Source of the DNA: Burhinus oedicnemus
Lineage: Eukaryota > Chordata > Aves > Charadriiformes > Burhinidae
Assembly: GCA_008921705.1 (NCBI GenBank)
Contig: VFFE01008918.1
Coordinates: 2,137,028 to 2,201,027, forward strand
Direction: 5' to 3'
Length of the DNA: 64,000 nucleotides
This document shows, in pieces, positions 49,501-60,312 of this stretch (position 1 is its first letter; each line of letters starts with the position of its first letter). Under the pieces are notes generated by a model. The model was not told the DNA's origin. It worked only from the letters and a program-made list of their open reading frames with translations, and did not search any database. The position numbers were made by a program, and so were the translations under genes.

Positions 49501-52500
49501 TATTTCTACTTGAAGTACACAGGAGATTCTGCTTTAGCACCTGGTAATTTAATATCGTAAAGAAGTGAAGTCTACAGAAGCCAATGCTGAATCTGTATAG
49601 TTGTAAGTACTGAGATTCTTTGTCAAAAAAAAATCACAACTATTGAAAAAATTCAGGGGCACTTGTAGTCATAGTTATTAATCTGATAAATACCTGGGCA
49701 TATTTTCATAAGAGACACATAAAAATCAACTGATGATGGAAGTAGTTTGATTTTTTAGGATATGAATGACATAGCAGAACATCAAGGTAACCTAGCCTGA
49801 GAAATCCTGCTTCAGGCTTGTGAAGGGCTGCTATTGCTCCCAGTGGCATACATTTCACAGTCATCATTGCTCTTTAAAAGGAAAATCACATAGAGTATGA
49901 GTTTGTATTTAACACAGATAAGTGTCAAATGCAAAAATACTATTATCAGAAAAGGTTAAGACATACATATTTAACATTCAGGTTAGCACCTGCCTATTGG
50001 CTGGCAAGCTTTAAAAAAAAAAAAAAGTTTATTTATTGGTATCTGTATCATGTTTTACAAAGTTTTATTGATGTTAACTTGAAAACAAATATGTATTCTT
50101 TGATTTTTAATGTCTGAGAATACACATCATTTCAGTTCCAAATACACAGTGGGGCTTATTTTGGAAGTTTTCTTTTTATTGTTTGATTTTTTAAATTTTT
50201 TTTTTTTTAAAGAAATAAGACAGAAACATGACCCCAGAGTAAAACGTCAGCATTAGCACATGGCGTATATTACACCAGGATGTCATTTCCTGAATGTTTA
50301 TCAAAAGCTAGAAAACACTCATCTGTGTATGTGGGTGGAATCCAACGTATGCCACTCTTTGAGGAACTTCTTCTTAGCCAGAATCACAATATGTTCTTGC
50401 TTTTCTTCTTTTCAAGTTGTACGTCCAGACAACTACACGTATAGCTATGTGAGCAACCAGTACTGTGCCATTTGCTGAAACACAAGGGTCCACGGCTGTT
50501 ACCTAAGAGAAAGTTTTAGTCTCTGCATTTTTGAAAGATGATATAAGAGGAGATGAAGACTTGGGTTTCCATTGTAAACTGGATTGCTTTTTTTTAGAAA
50601 ATACGTAGAATGAGTGGCCATTGCAGGGTACATGGTGTAAGGTACGCAGCGTACTACAGAAGCATGTCTCTGGAAGATTTATGGCTATATTCTGCTCTAA
50701 GATTTTGACTCAGAGTTTTCATTTACCCCAGTATTAATTAATTAATAATTTTTGGACAAATAATTTCTCTTTCATTACCTTCAATGTTTTCTGTATGTCC
50801 CGTGTTTTTCAGCTCACCTCAGTATAGATTCATTGTAGCAACACTAGTTGGGTTTATTATACTGAATTACAACATCAGAAAATTCCTTGCAGCAGACCTC
50901 TAAATAGTATGATATTTGCCCTTTTTAATGTATATTTGAAAGTCTTAAAGCAACATAATATATGTGTTTTATTGGAACTTATCATAAAGATTTTAAATTC
51001 AGCATTTTGTTTTTAAAGTGCAACAGAAATTCCTTCTTTCTACTGATGTTACTTTAATGTACTAAAAACCTAAATGTTGGGGGAAGGAGTTGCATTAAGA
51101 AACAAATCTTGTGAACAAAACTTAATGTAATGTACGCTCTCAGTGAATCCACAACTAAGCAAAGTAGAGATAATTGATATTCTAGTTTATGCAAGAGATA
51201 GCGCTCAAAGTCACCTTTCTTTTACTTGCTAATGTCAGAGTTTTCATGAAAATTCAATATTACAAAAAGTTGTTCACAAAAAAGCCCCAACTTCTAAATG
51301 ATATTACTGCTATTACTGAGCTGCTAGTTATAAGAAAACCAACATGCTGACATTAACAATTTTTCTCCAAGTACACATTTCATATGCTGCTTTTTCGCAC
51401 AGTATTGAAATGAAGCCGACATAGGTCTTTCTAAATCAAGAAAGGTTTTCCTGAGGATATGTAACAAGACATTTTAAATTTTGAATTTTAGGTATCCTCC
51501 TCCATGTAAGAGACATACATACAGAAAAAAAAGGTGGTGGGTTTTTTTATATATTATATATTTTTTCTATATTATTAATTTATATTTTAAATTACTGTCA
51601 CACATTGCTTGTGTACTTAAAGAGTCAGTAATTCCTTTTAATTTCCTGAATGATTTTTTTAATTATTGTGATTTAGTATCTTGATACACAAAAAACATGT
51701 CACAGTACAGAAACATATTATTATTTCACTATTCTTTAGAAAAGATAAAGTTATTTGTAATTTGCTTTTATTGTGTTTTCAGTTGGAATTTTCCATTTAT
51801 TTTTACCATATGTCAGGACGATACCTAATTTTCCAGAAGAGAAAATGACCACTTTATTTTCCGTGTTTTAAAATGCTGATAGCTTGCAAAGCACATTTTG
51901 GTAAGACATTTCTCTTTATAGGGAATGGTACACATTTCAATTTCTACTTGTGTTTCTAATATCCTCCCTACAAATATTTAATATCTGGGTTTAATTATAC
52001 TGTAGAAGAAAATCCTGTATTTCAACACTGTACAATTTACTTTTAATTTAACAAGCAGATATATGTAAAGTATCTTTAGCAGAGTCATGTAAATCCATAA
52101 TATATCAATCTTTTTTATGTGTGTACCATTTGCAACACTTAAAAGAGAAAGAGGAAACTAATAATTTCTGAAGATAAAAAAATAAAATAACTAGATTTTA
52201 TATTTCAAATCAATAATTGTTTCAGATGACTGAAGTGAAACATTCAGAGTGAAGTGCCTCTTGGCAGATAGAGCTTTTCCTTAGGGTTATTGGTCTTTTT
52301 ATTCTATGGACAGATCAGAAAGAGGACTCACGTCAGAATGTTTTCTTTTTGGTGAAGAAGGCAATGAAAGAGCATCATGTATCAAGAGATGTGTCTGGTA
52401 TGTGAGGCTACTCAGAGTAGAATTAAAGTTTTACTGCCATACTGATGCCATGGCAGATGCTGGCTAATGGGATCACAGGATCCAGGGATGGAGAAGCAAA

Positions 52501-53149
52501 GGGGCACAAGGATAAACAGTGTAGTGCTTAAATCTTTCAATCCTTCTGTGAACTCCTTTGAATTATTGACAACATGGGACTGGTTATGGAGTAAGAGAGA
52601 CCATGGTGTTGCATTGCAAAAGAAACATTAAACTTTCTCGTTATATACTTAGAGTGGGCATGTGGCAGCAGACAGCTATGTAGGTTCAGCTGATGTTTAA
52701 GATCAGGATCCAAATTACTTAGCCTTCATACCTCCCAAAATACTGAATACAAATGGTCATTCCAGGAGGTAAGAGTCAGATATATAGTTTAGGTTCACAG
52801 TTGGCCCCGTTAACACCTGCTGCAACTACTGAAATATCTGTAATGATTTTAAGTGGTCTTGAATCAGGCTATAGCTGTCCATCTTATCCTCAGGCAGAAA
52901 AGCTTGGTGACACCAATGAAAATTTTGCCTTCCTAATAACTCAATGACTGGTTTTTATTTCTTCACTTGATTCACGTATCTGCTGTCCTCTGACTACAGA
53001 AAGCATGTAATAGTCTTTTTTTCTTTTCCCCTAAGGGAAGCTAGTATTCCAGATTTAAGATTTTTAAGGGACTCATTTGTGTAATTAAATGCAAAATAGC
53101 ATATTGAAACATTTAAAAGGCATTTTCAAAACTCTTCTGTACTGGCCTA
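46588..53149. other. unique DNA
   Basis: No gene or transposon recognised. The first 260 bases (46600-46850) are less AT-rich than their surroundings but show no recognised identity. Homopolymer A/T runs occur at about 50012-50025 and 50196-50209. Confidence 0.45.
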
Positions 53150-53195
53150 ATCTGTTTTTTATTGATGGCAATGGGAGTTCTACCATCAGCAAGAA
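53150..53195. repeat. short ancient repeat relic
   Basis: TACTGGCCTAATCTGTT then ATTGATGGCAATGGGAGTTC matches the order CAGGCCCTAATCCTGTT, then ATTGACTTCAATGGGAGTTTTG of the same old repeat type seen at 44 kb. Confidence 0.35.
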
Positions 53196-53977
53196 CAGAA
53201 AGAATCCATTCCTAAAAGCTTTTCAAAATCTACCCTGTAGCTATTTTTCTATGTAAGATGAAAAACACAGCAAAGCAGAATCTTGTTTACACTAAGGTCG
53301 CTTTGTATCAGGCTAGCAATGTAAAAGATCTTTAAACATGTACAAATACAATTTAAAAGTTCTTTAAATCCCTTCTCCTTCTATTTCCCCATGTAGATTG
53401 TACAGTAAAAAGAAAGCTTAAGATGAAATTCTGATCCACAGGAACTCCATATTTTTGGGTCAATACAATCGGAAATTACTACTCTGTAAAATCCGGTTCA
53501 GAATCATCTGAAAATATATGTTTAAATCTAAGTCTATGCTCATTTCCAAGAGAATCACAGAAACAGGGCAGTTCAGGTATTTCATTTCAGAGCAAGACCA
53601 AAGAGCATGCACCTTGCTGTGGAGTTCTGCTTGTAGCTGTTCCCAGGTGAGCAGATAAATCTCTATAATCTGGTTTGACCCGGCAGTCAAAGCAGATGGG
53701 AGATGCCTAGTCAAGTTCTTGTTTTCTATGATGACATAGCTACAGATAACAACAAACTTGAACTGTACTAAACCATGTAAACTTGGGTAGAGCTTCCATA
53801 CCAGTGCTGTGTATTATTAGGAATTCATAAAGAACTTAACATTGCCCTGGCACTTTATTAAGATACTTCTGCTGAGAGTCAGCAGGGTCCCAGTGACTGT
53901 CAAGTGTGCAATCTGTGAAAAGGTATCAGAGTCTTCTCAACTGAAAAGTCTCCTGGCTGGCTGGCTAGTTTAGTGCC

Positions 53978-54962
53978 TGTATTTGGTTTATGTGGTAAGA
54001 TTTTGACAGAAGGAGAGTCTGCAGCTATGGCCTCTGGGAGTAGGGACCAGGAGCTGCCCCCGTGCTGGACAGAGCCAGTTCCAGACAGCTCCAACAGGAC
54101 CCGCCACTGCCCAAAGCTGAGTCAATCAGTGACACCATTGGTGTCTCTGTGGTATTTAAGAAAGAGTAGAAAACACTGCATAACAGCTCCGAGACGTGGG
54201 TGAGAAAACGTGAGCGAAACTGTCCTTCAGCCACCAAAGTCAGAGAAGAAGGAGGGGGGAGAGGTGCTCCAGGAGCCGGAGCAGAGATACTCCTACAGCC
54301 CATAGAGAAGATAACAGTGAAGCAGATTGTCCCCCTGCAGCCTGTGGAAGAGCATGGTAGAACAGATATCCACACTGCAGCCCACAGAGGACCCCATGCT
54401 GGAGCAGGTGGATGTGACCTGAAGAAAGTTGCAGCCCACAGGGGACCCATGCTGGAGCAGTCCATTCCTGAAAAACTGTACCCTGTGAAGAGGATCCATG
54501 CTGGAGCAGTACTTGAAGAACTGCAGCCCGTGGGAAAGACTCACATTGGAGCAGGGGAACAGCGTGAGAAGGAAGGAGCAGCAGAGACTAAGCATTATGA
54601 ACTGACCACAACACCCATTCCCTGTCCCCATGCACCACTCGGGGGGGGCGGGGGGGGAAGGAGGAGGTAGAAGAGTCAAGAGTGAAGTTGAGCCTGGGAA
54701 GAGGTAGGGTAGGGAGAAAGTTTTTTCAGTTTTGTTTTTATTTCTCACTGTCTTACTTTGTTATTAATTGGCAACAAATTAAATTAATCTTCCCCAAGTC
54801 AAGACTGTTTTGCCCATGATGGTAATTGGTGAGCAATCTCCCTGTCCTTATCTCAGCCCACAAGATTTTTCACCTTATCTTGTCCTTCTGTCCTGCTGTT
54901 GAGAGGGAGCGAGAGAGCAGCTTGGTGGGCACCTGGCAGCCAGCCAAGCTTAACCCACCACA
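53978..54962 (+). mobile_element. ERV solo LTR (plus strand) of a third family
   Basis: Starts TGTATTTGGTTTATGTGG and ends CTTAACCCACCACA. It has a TATA-like TATTTAA at 54153-54159 and an internal GC-richer zone of repeated CATGCTGGAGCAG units. It then has a G-rich stretch (about 54641-54657) and an AATTAAATTAATCTTCCCC region near 54776-54795. The U5-like end closes with GGCACCTGGCAGCCAGCCAAGC. Flanking pentamers GTGCC and ACACC match at 3 of 5 positions, so the insertion is old or the ends are off by a base or two. There is no internal retroviral sequence, so this is a solo LTR left by recombination. The 156-codon frame at 54200-54670 and the two antisense frames (146 and 151 codons) are by-products of the GC-rich repeats. 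Confidence 0.87.
54390..54560 (+). repeat. degenerate minisatellite inside the LTR
   Basis: The motif CATGCTGGAGCAG recurs at 54395, 54448 and 54497, with a variant CACATTGGAGCAG at 54542. Spacings are 53, 49 and 45 bases. Between copies runs a variable GAA..CTGCAGCCC(A/G)..GG block. Related LTRs in other birds carry a variable number of these units. Confidence 0.8.
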
Positions 54963-56934
54963 ACACCATATTTCCACTGCAAGTAGACACAGTGTACAAA
55001 TGAAGCTGTATTAATCATGACAAAGCTTTGGTGAATGATAGACCAGGCTCCTTGTGTGGCCCTTTTCAGTTAGGCCAAAGAGCAGATGCATATCCTCAGT
55101 CTCTGGATGTACTGAATCTTGTTATTATCTTTACGAATGCTCAGTGCATCAGGAACACAACAGGGATCCGATTATTTTCCCCAGGAACAATCAAAGGATT
55201 AGTGGAATATAGACGGAGATTGAATCTGCATGGAAAATTGTCCATGCTGTGTTCTATTAGAAGGTGCTGCTGTGCAAAATTTGCTGCTAATCATGTGGCA
55301 AAATTACAAGAGACTGCAGAAAGAAGAAACTAGTAAACAGTATAATAAAAGTCATTTTAATTATTAAACTTCAGTGTTATAAATTATCTGCTATTCATCA
55401 CTGCCACAAATAAGTGTAAAAAAAGCAAAAAATCCATATGCTCCATGCAGTCTAATTTAATTTTGCATAATAAATTAGTGTAATGCAGAATGTTTAAAAA
55501 TATGAATAATCACCAAATTACTATCCATTTTCAACAGGCAGTAGCTAAATTTTAATACAGACAGCTATTACAGTTAACCTATGCTTTATGTTGACTGAAA
55601 CACAATAAAACCTCAAATGGGTGTTATAGACACAGTCCCAGTTATCAGCCACTAACGATGCTAAATGATGAATTGCTACGTTTTTAATAGAACTATCAGA
55701 ATCCAGTGTTTTCATTATCTTTCTCAGAATATTTTGTATGCCCACTATTGTTCTTCCAATTAGTCAGTAACAAAGATACCCTGTTTGAAAAGATATAGGA
55801 AATGGTGAGTCATATGTGACAGGTAATTCTCTCTATGCTGCCTGGGAAGAAATGTTTTCTTGATGTTAGTTAGGTTTGTTTTCCATAATTTTTCCAAGGC
55901 AGTGAAGTGACAGTGTCACTTCAGCACAGAAACCTTTTCACTAAATAAATGCAGACTAGGGAAGTACAGTGAAACACTTTCTTGTAAAGTTTCTAGGGTC
56001 ATATTGATCTAGATATGTAACTTATTCTCTCTCCGTCACTATTAGTGAACCCTCTCCTGAGTTAAACCTCATTATTTACATTTCTCCAAAGTGGTAAAAC
56101 TCATGTCAATAAGCATCTGTTTAATTACTTCCTTCTTTACTCTTCATAAAGAAACAACAGGGAATATATTAGTTCATCATAAAGGAAACTATTTTATAAC
56201 CATCATTATCCTGCTCATAACTGAGCAGGGTTACAAAGACGATTCACAGATTGAAAGTAGAAAAATAAAACAGTTCAGTACTTTAAAAATGATAGATTAT
56301 ATAGAATAATCCAAAGACCTCTTCAAATACTTGTAATCATGGGTTTCTATTCATAGGATATATTTTCATGGGGCAGTATTTTACCCCAAAATAGCTCAGA
56401 TGAAACCACTGGGAGAATTTGAGTGATGCTTAGAATACATACAGTCCTGAGCAAATTATTACCATCTATTTTTTTTTCTTTTTCTCAGAATTGCTCTCAT
56501 GGTAGAGATGATACATCCTTTTTTGCTTCTTGGTAACCAAAGGTCTGAGGTTCTTGGTCTTCCTGAGACAAAACATTTGAGTCCATTGCAGTGCTGTTTG
56601 TAAGCTCTTGTTCAATACTTAGACTATAGCCTAGCAAGCCATTCCTGGGATACAGAGCACTAGTCAAATATTTTGTTAACTGAAGGGTCCAGTTTCTGGA
56701 ACACAGAGAGAATCAAACAATTGGGACAAGCTGTATCTTCTCAGTTCCCAAGACTATGTTTTGCACTAGTTTCTGTGGCTTATGACCACAACAGATCCCA
56801 TTTGTATTTGGTTCTTGGCTTCCTTACTGTCTTCAGTGTCCACTCATCTCTAAACTCCATTGCTTAAAAGTACCCATGGATACCTGTCTTATTCTACCCA
56901 AATTAAATCTGATCAAACAAGGTTTCTCAAGGGA
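54963..56934. other. unique DNA
   Basis: No gene or repeat recognised. The 101-codon frame at 55028-55333 has no recognisable domain. Confidence 0.5.
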
Positions 56935-57675
56935 CTAAAGCTGAGAGACACCTGTGAAAAATTTCAAAAGGACCTCAGTAGGCTGAATGATTTGGCAATA
57001 AAATGGCAGATGGAATTCAGTGTAAATATAAGTAAAGTTATAGATGTGGGGAGAAACAGTCCTATTTTCTTATATAAAGTAATGAACTCTATGCTGACAA
57101 ACACATAGTGTGTGGAGTCATGACAAATGACTGCATGAAAATAACTCAGTGCTTGGCACCATTCAAAAAATTAAATTAAATGTTACAAATTGTTAGGAAA
57201 GGAACAGAGAACAAACCAGAAAACATTACTATGCATCTGTATAAATTCATGATAAAGATGATCTAAGGTCCTTAACAACAATTTCTTTATGATGGCTGAT
57301 TAAATAGGCTAGGACTTTCCAGCTTGGGAAAGAAGTGACTAGAAATTCTACAGAAATCATCAGTGGCGTGAAAGAGGATGATAGGGAGTGACTGCTTGCT
57401 GCCGCTTCCACTAAAAGAGCAAGTGACCATCAAATCAAACCAGTGAAAGCCAAGTTCAAAACCAAGAGATGGAGTTCATTGCCACAGGAAGATCTGTAAA
57501 CTACTTGGAATATTTGGAAGATCTGTTATCTCCATGTTATTAAACAGATGAACCATAACACACATAGGAAACTCTCTAAATGGAAAATTATCAGTAGCTG
57601 GGAGGATATTACCATTGTATATACTTGTCCTATTCTTATCTTTCTCTAGACGAACCGGACTAGATGGTTTGCGCC
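56935..57675 (+). mobile_element. ancient L3/CR1-like LINE relic
   Basis: A heavily decayed plus-strand LINE 3' region. At 56966-57050 a frame still reads FQKDLSRLNDLAIKWQMEFS followed by NISKVIDVGRNSP. This matches the LQ-DL-RL-EWA-KWQMEFN-NK-KVM-IG-N-P block of L3/CR1 polymerases. Downstream come TTAGGAAAGGAACAGAGAACAAA (matching the RKGIENKTE block), GATTAAATAGGCTAGGACTTTCC (RLNRLGLFS) and ATCATCAGTGGCGTGAAAGAGG (IMSGVEK). Then come GAGTTCATTGCCA (WNSLP) and GACCGGACTAGATGGTTTGC-like 3' UTR sequence ending at about 57675. Frames are broken repeatedly. It is clearly older than the CR1s above. Confidence 0.78.
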
Positions 57676-59847
57676 TTTTTCTGTAATATTTGGTTTCTAA
57701 GATAGGTCCTTTTATAGTTCTTTAAAAACTTCCTCGGATTTTCAGAAGTGTCAATGCTGGACTTTGTGACTTCTGTCAGCTTGGAGAGAGGGGTATGATA
57801 TTGGTACACACCTTCAAAGCAGAGGTTGATATTCCCATGGTGGCCATGGCTCTGTCCTTTATGACATTTCCAGAGTGCCCAGTTCTTTATCCTTCTGTCT
57901 TTGTATTCCTCCCTCACACTTTTTTTAAATGAAGGAGTCTGAGGAAAAGCTTTTATTTTCCTGAATCCTTCTGTGTCTTCCTATGAGTTTTCCCTATGGG
58001 AGTCAAGCACATAGCACTTACCTTATTATTTCATTTGGCATAACCTGAACTGGATTTATGTACACCTTGAAATGTACTCTACTTGCTCCCTCAACACTGC
58101 TGGGTAGACATAATATAGCAGTGTGCTGCAGGGAGGCAAATGACTTAGGCTGTGAATAAAACAAATTATATTAACCCAGGGGCACAGCAAAGAGCGTTGT
58201 TTTAATTACTACAGAAAAGAGTGTATAGGAATGATTTACAGTAGGACGGTCTTACAAATGTTGCGGCTCAGAACACAAGGTGGTGCTATTTACGCTTAAC
58301 GTAATGGATGCACAAAGCTGGGTCTTACCTGCTGGCATTTGCCATTTCCCCCATAACCTTTCTGTGGCTTTGGACTAGGTGGGAGGTGCAACTGAGCCCC
58401 ATCCTCCTCTGCGTGTGCAGGTTCTAACCATGAGGGGACATTTCCTTGGCAACAGCTATCTGAGTTCAGCTTGATTGGAAGGGCATGTTAATTTGTCCTT
58501 GTCATTTCTTGAAGGCAGGACAGCAGTGTTAGATGTTTTGCCGCACCAAGTACCACAGGGAAATTCAGTATTATAAGAAATGACACACTTGGCTGTTCCT
58601 GGATAGGAGGAGGTTAGGAGCCAAAGCAGCAAACACTTACTCTCTACTATTCCCCAGATTAAAGATCTGCCTTAGAAGGATTTAGGATACCAGGTGGCAT
58701 GGTAGACAGCTGATACTTTGCTTTTTCACCAGCTTGCTTTGTGAAGTCAGGTTGTGCTTTCAGTTGTAATTAAGCAAGGTCATTATCAAGCATAAAATAA
58801 TAGCTTCTATTCAGCTGGGTGAATCACTTTGAATTTCTCCATGGATGGTAGACGTCCCACTGCAACTACTTTGTTGAAAAACTGAGGAAATGGTTGTCCA
58901 AAGAAAAAGTGGAAGATTATCATGAATGTTACTTGGAGAAGAATGGGATATTGGTAAAAGTTGATTACTTCACTGAAATTGGGTGATCAAATCCCTGCAT
59001 TCATCAACTGTTTATTCCTCCAGCGTGTTGCATTAAGTCATCACCAGAGTAAGCTTTTACTCTTATTACTGGTTCACAAAAACATGAAAGACTATTTCAT
59101 TCCTTCCAGAAAGAACTCAAGAAAAAAATTTAATTCCTGAAAAATACTCCAAATAATTTCTTCTAATTTAATTAGTCTGACTTCAATCAAAGCAAAGAAA
59201 AACAAAACAGCAATAAGAAAATAGCAACAAAATAGCAAGTAAAATGAGAGGGATATTTCTTCCTTATGAACTGTCTTCAATACCCAAATATTTAACTTAT
59301 TTTTCACCTTATTTGATACCATATGTGAGATGACCAGTCTAGTGGCTAAGAGGCTTTAAAAACCAAAGGATTTCATAATGTTATAAATTATGGATCTTTT
59401 TAATTTATTGAACACTTTACAATTTGTATAAAGAAATTAATAACTATCTCAACAATTGATTAAGCAAAAAAGATTTGCAGCAATATTTTTAACTTTGCAA
59501 ATGGGACCATGAGATTTCGATTGTATTTTTTTCTTGTATTTTCAGGTGAGTGTCATTCGATTACATTTTCAAATATTTACAGGAAATGCCCATTTTGATC
59601 ATTCTTGAACTAAAAAACAGGTGAGTTTTGTATTTTTTTTTCTGATGTAAATGTTTTCCTTTTTGTATTTACATTATGAGTAGAGAAAAGAAAACTGTGC
59701 CTGATTGTCCCTTTGTAATTGTAGCAGGATAGTAAGCTCTAGCTGAGAAGCACACGTATTTTTGAAGAAAAAGTAAAATGCAGATGATGTTAGTCAGAGA
59801 ATTCTTTCGCACTTGGGAAAGGGCAGAAAGGACAACTAATAAGCTTC
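57676..59847. other. unique DNA
   Basis: No gene or repeat recognised. The minus-strand frame 57660-57917 (85 codons) overlaps the end of the LINE relic and has no recognisable domain. Confidence 0.45.
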
Positions 59848-60312
59848 CAGAGTCCTTTCAGCTTCTGCTAGTGCCTTTGAAAGCTCTGTTCTTTCAGACG
59901 TCACCTATCTGGTCTTTCACTGGTAAATCCTTAAGTTTAGAAGCAGTCTCTGCTTTCTGCTTCTCTTCATTAGCCTCAATATATGCAGTCAGCTTTTCTT
60001 CTACTATTTTGCTGAAATAGTTGTTTTTCTAAATTATTTTGTCAACTGGTCTTTATGTCCTCAGCTGCTTGTTTCTATGCCTTTGCTTCAAGAGACAATT
60101 CTGTTGCAGCTATCAATTCTCTTTCCTCCCCATCCCCCATTTTTTTCCGTTCTTTTTAAAAAGTGCCAAACTGTAACATTTTTATTCTGAAAAGAAAAGT
60201 GCTGGAAGTTTAGGATTTCCTTTCAGAATGGATTGGTTAGTTCAAATAATTTCCCAGAAGATAACTTCCTAATTTTTGATTCCTGGCAGCACTGGGAATC
60301 TGAAATATTTTC
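59848..60312 (-). pseudogene. STMN1: processed pseudogene of stathmin (STMN1-like)
   Basis: Stathmin is a cytosolic tubulin-sequestering phosphoprotein of 149 residues, encoded by several exons. Here the minus strand holds about 465 contiguous bases that match it end to end without introns. The N-terminal part, at about 60300-60190, reads DSQ.., then SSGKLFELTNPF against ASGQAFELILSP, then KEILNF against KESVPEF. The middle, 60116-60060, reads LIAATE and SLEAKA*KQAAE against LEAAEE and SHEAEVLKQLAE. The C-terminal helix, 60024-59881, reads NNYFSKIVEEKLTAYIEAN, then EEKQKAETASKLKDL, VKDQIGDV and *KN, against NNNFSKMAEEKLTHKMEAN..AAKLERL..EEVRKN. The EEKLT..MEAN pattern favours STMN1 over STMN2-4. 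Disruptions are stops at 60223-60225, 60075-60077, 60029-60031 and 59894-59896, an ~11-base deletion near 60036-60060 and further small indels. No poly-A tract is identifiable. It is a dead, old retrocopy. Confidence 0.8.

Noticed and set aside
54200..54670. 156-codon frame, with 146- and 151-codon antisense frames
   Set aside because: All lie inside the solo LTR; the GC-rich minisatellite lacks stops by composition.
55028..55333. 101-codon frame just after the LTR
   Set aside because: No recognisable domain, and composition like the surrounding noncoding DNA.
56860..57108. 82-codon frame considered as a host exon
   Set aside because: Its second half matches the polymerase block of an L3/CR1-type LINE and the DNA match continues downstream; it is a transposon relic.
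57660..57917. 85-codon minus-strand frame with ribosomal-protein-like composition
   Set aside because: I compared it mentally with several ribosomal proteins (L3, L15, L27A) and found no consistent alignment.
59778..60020. 80-codon plus-strand frame
   Set aside because: It is the antisense shadow of the stathmin pseudogene on the minus strand.
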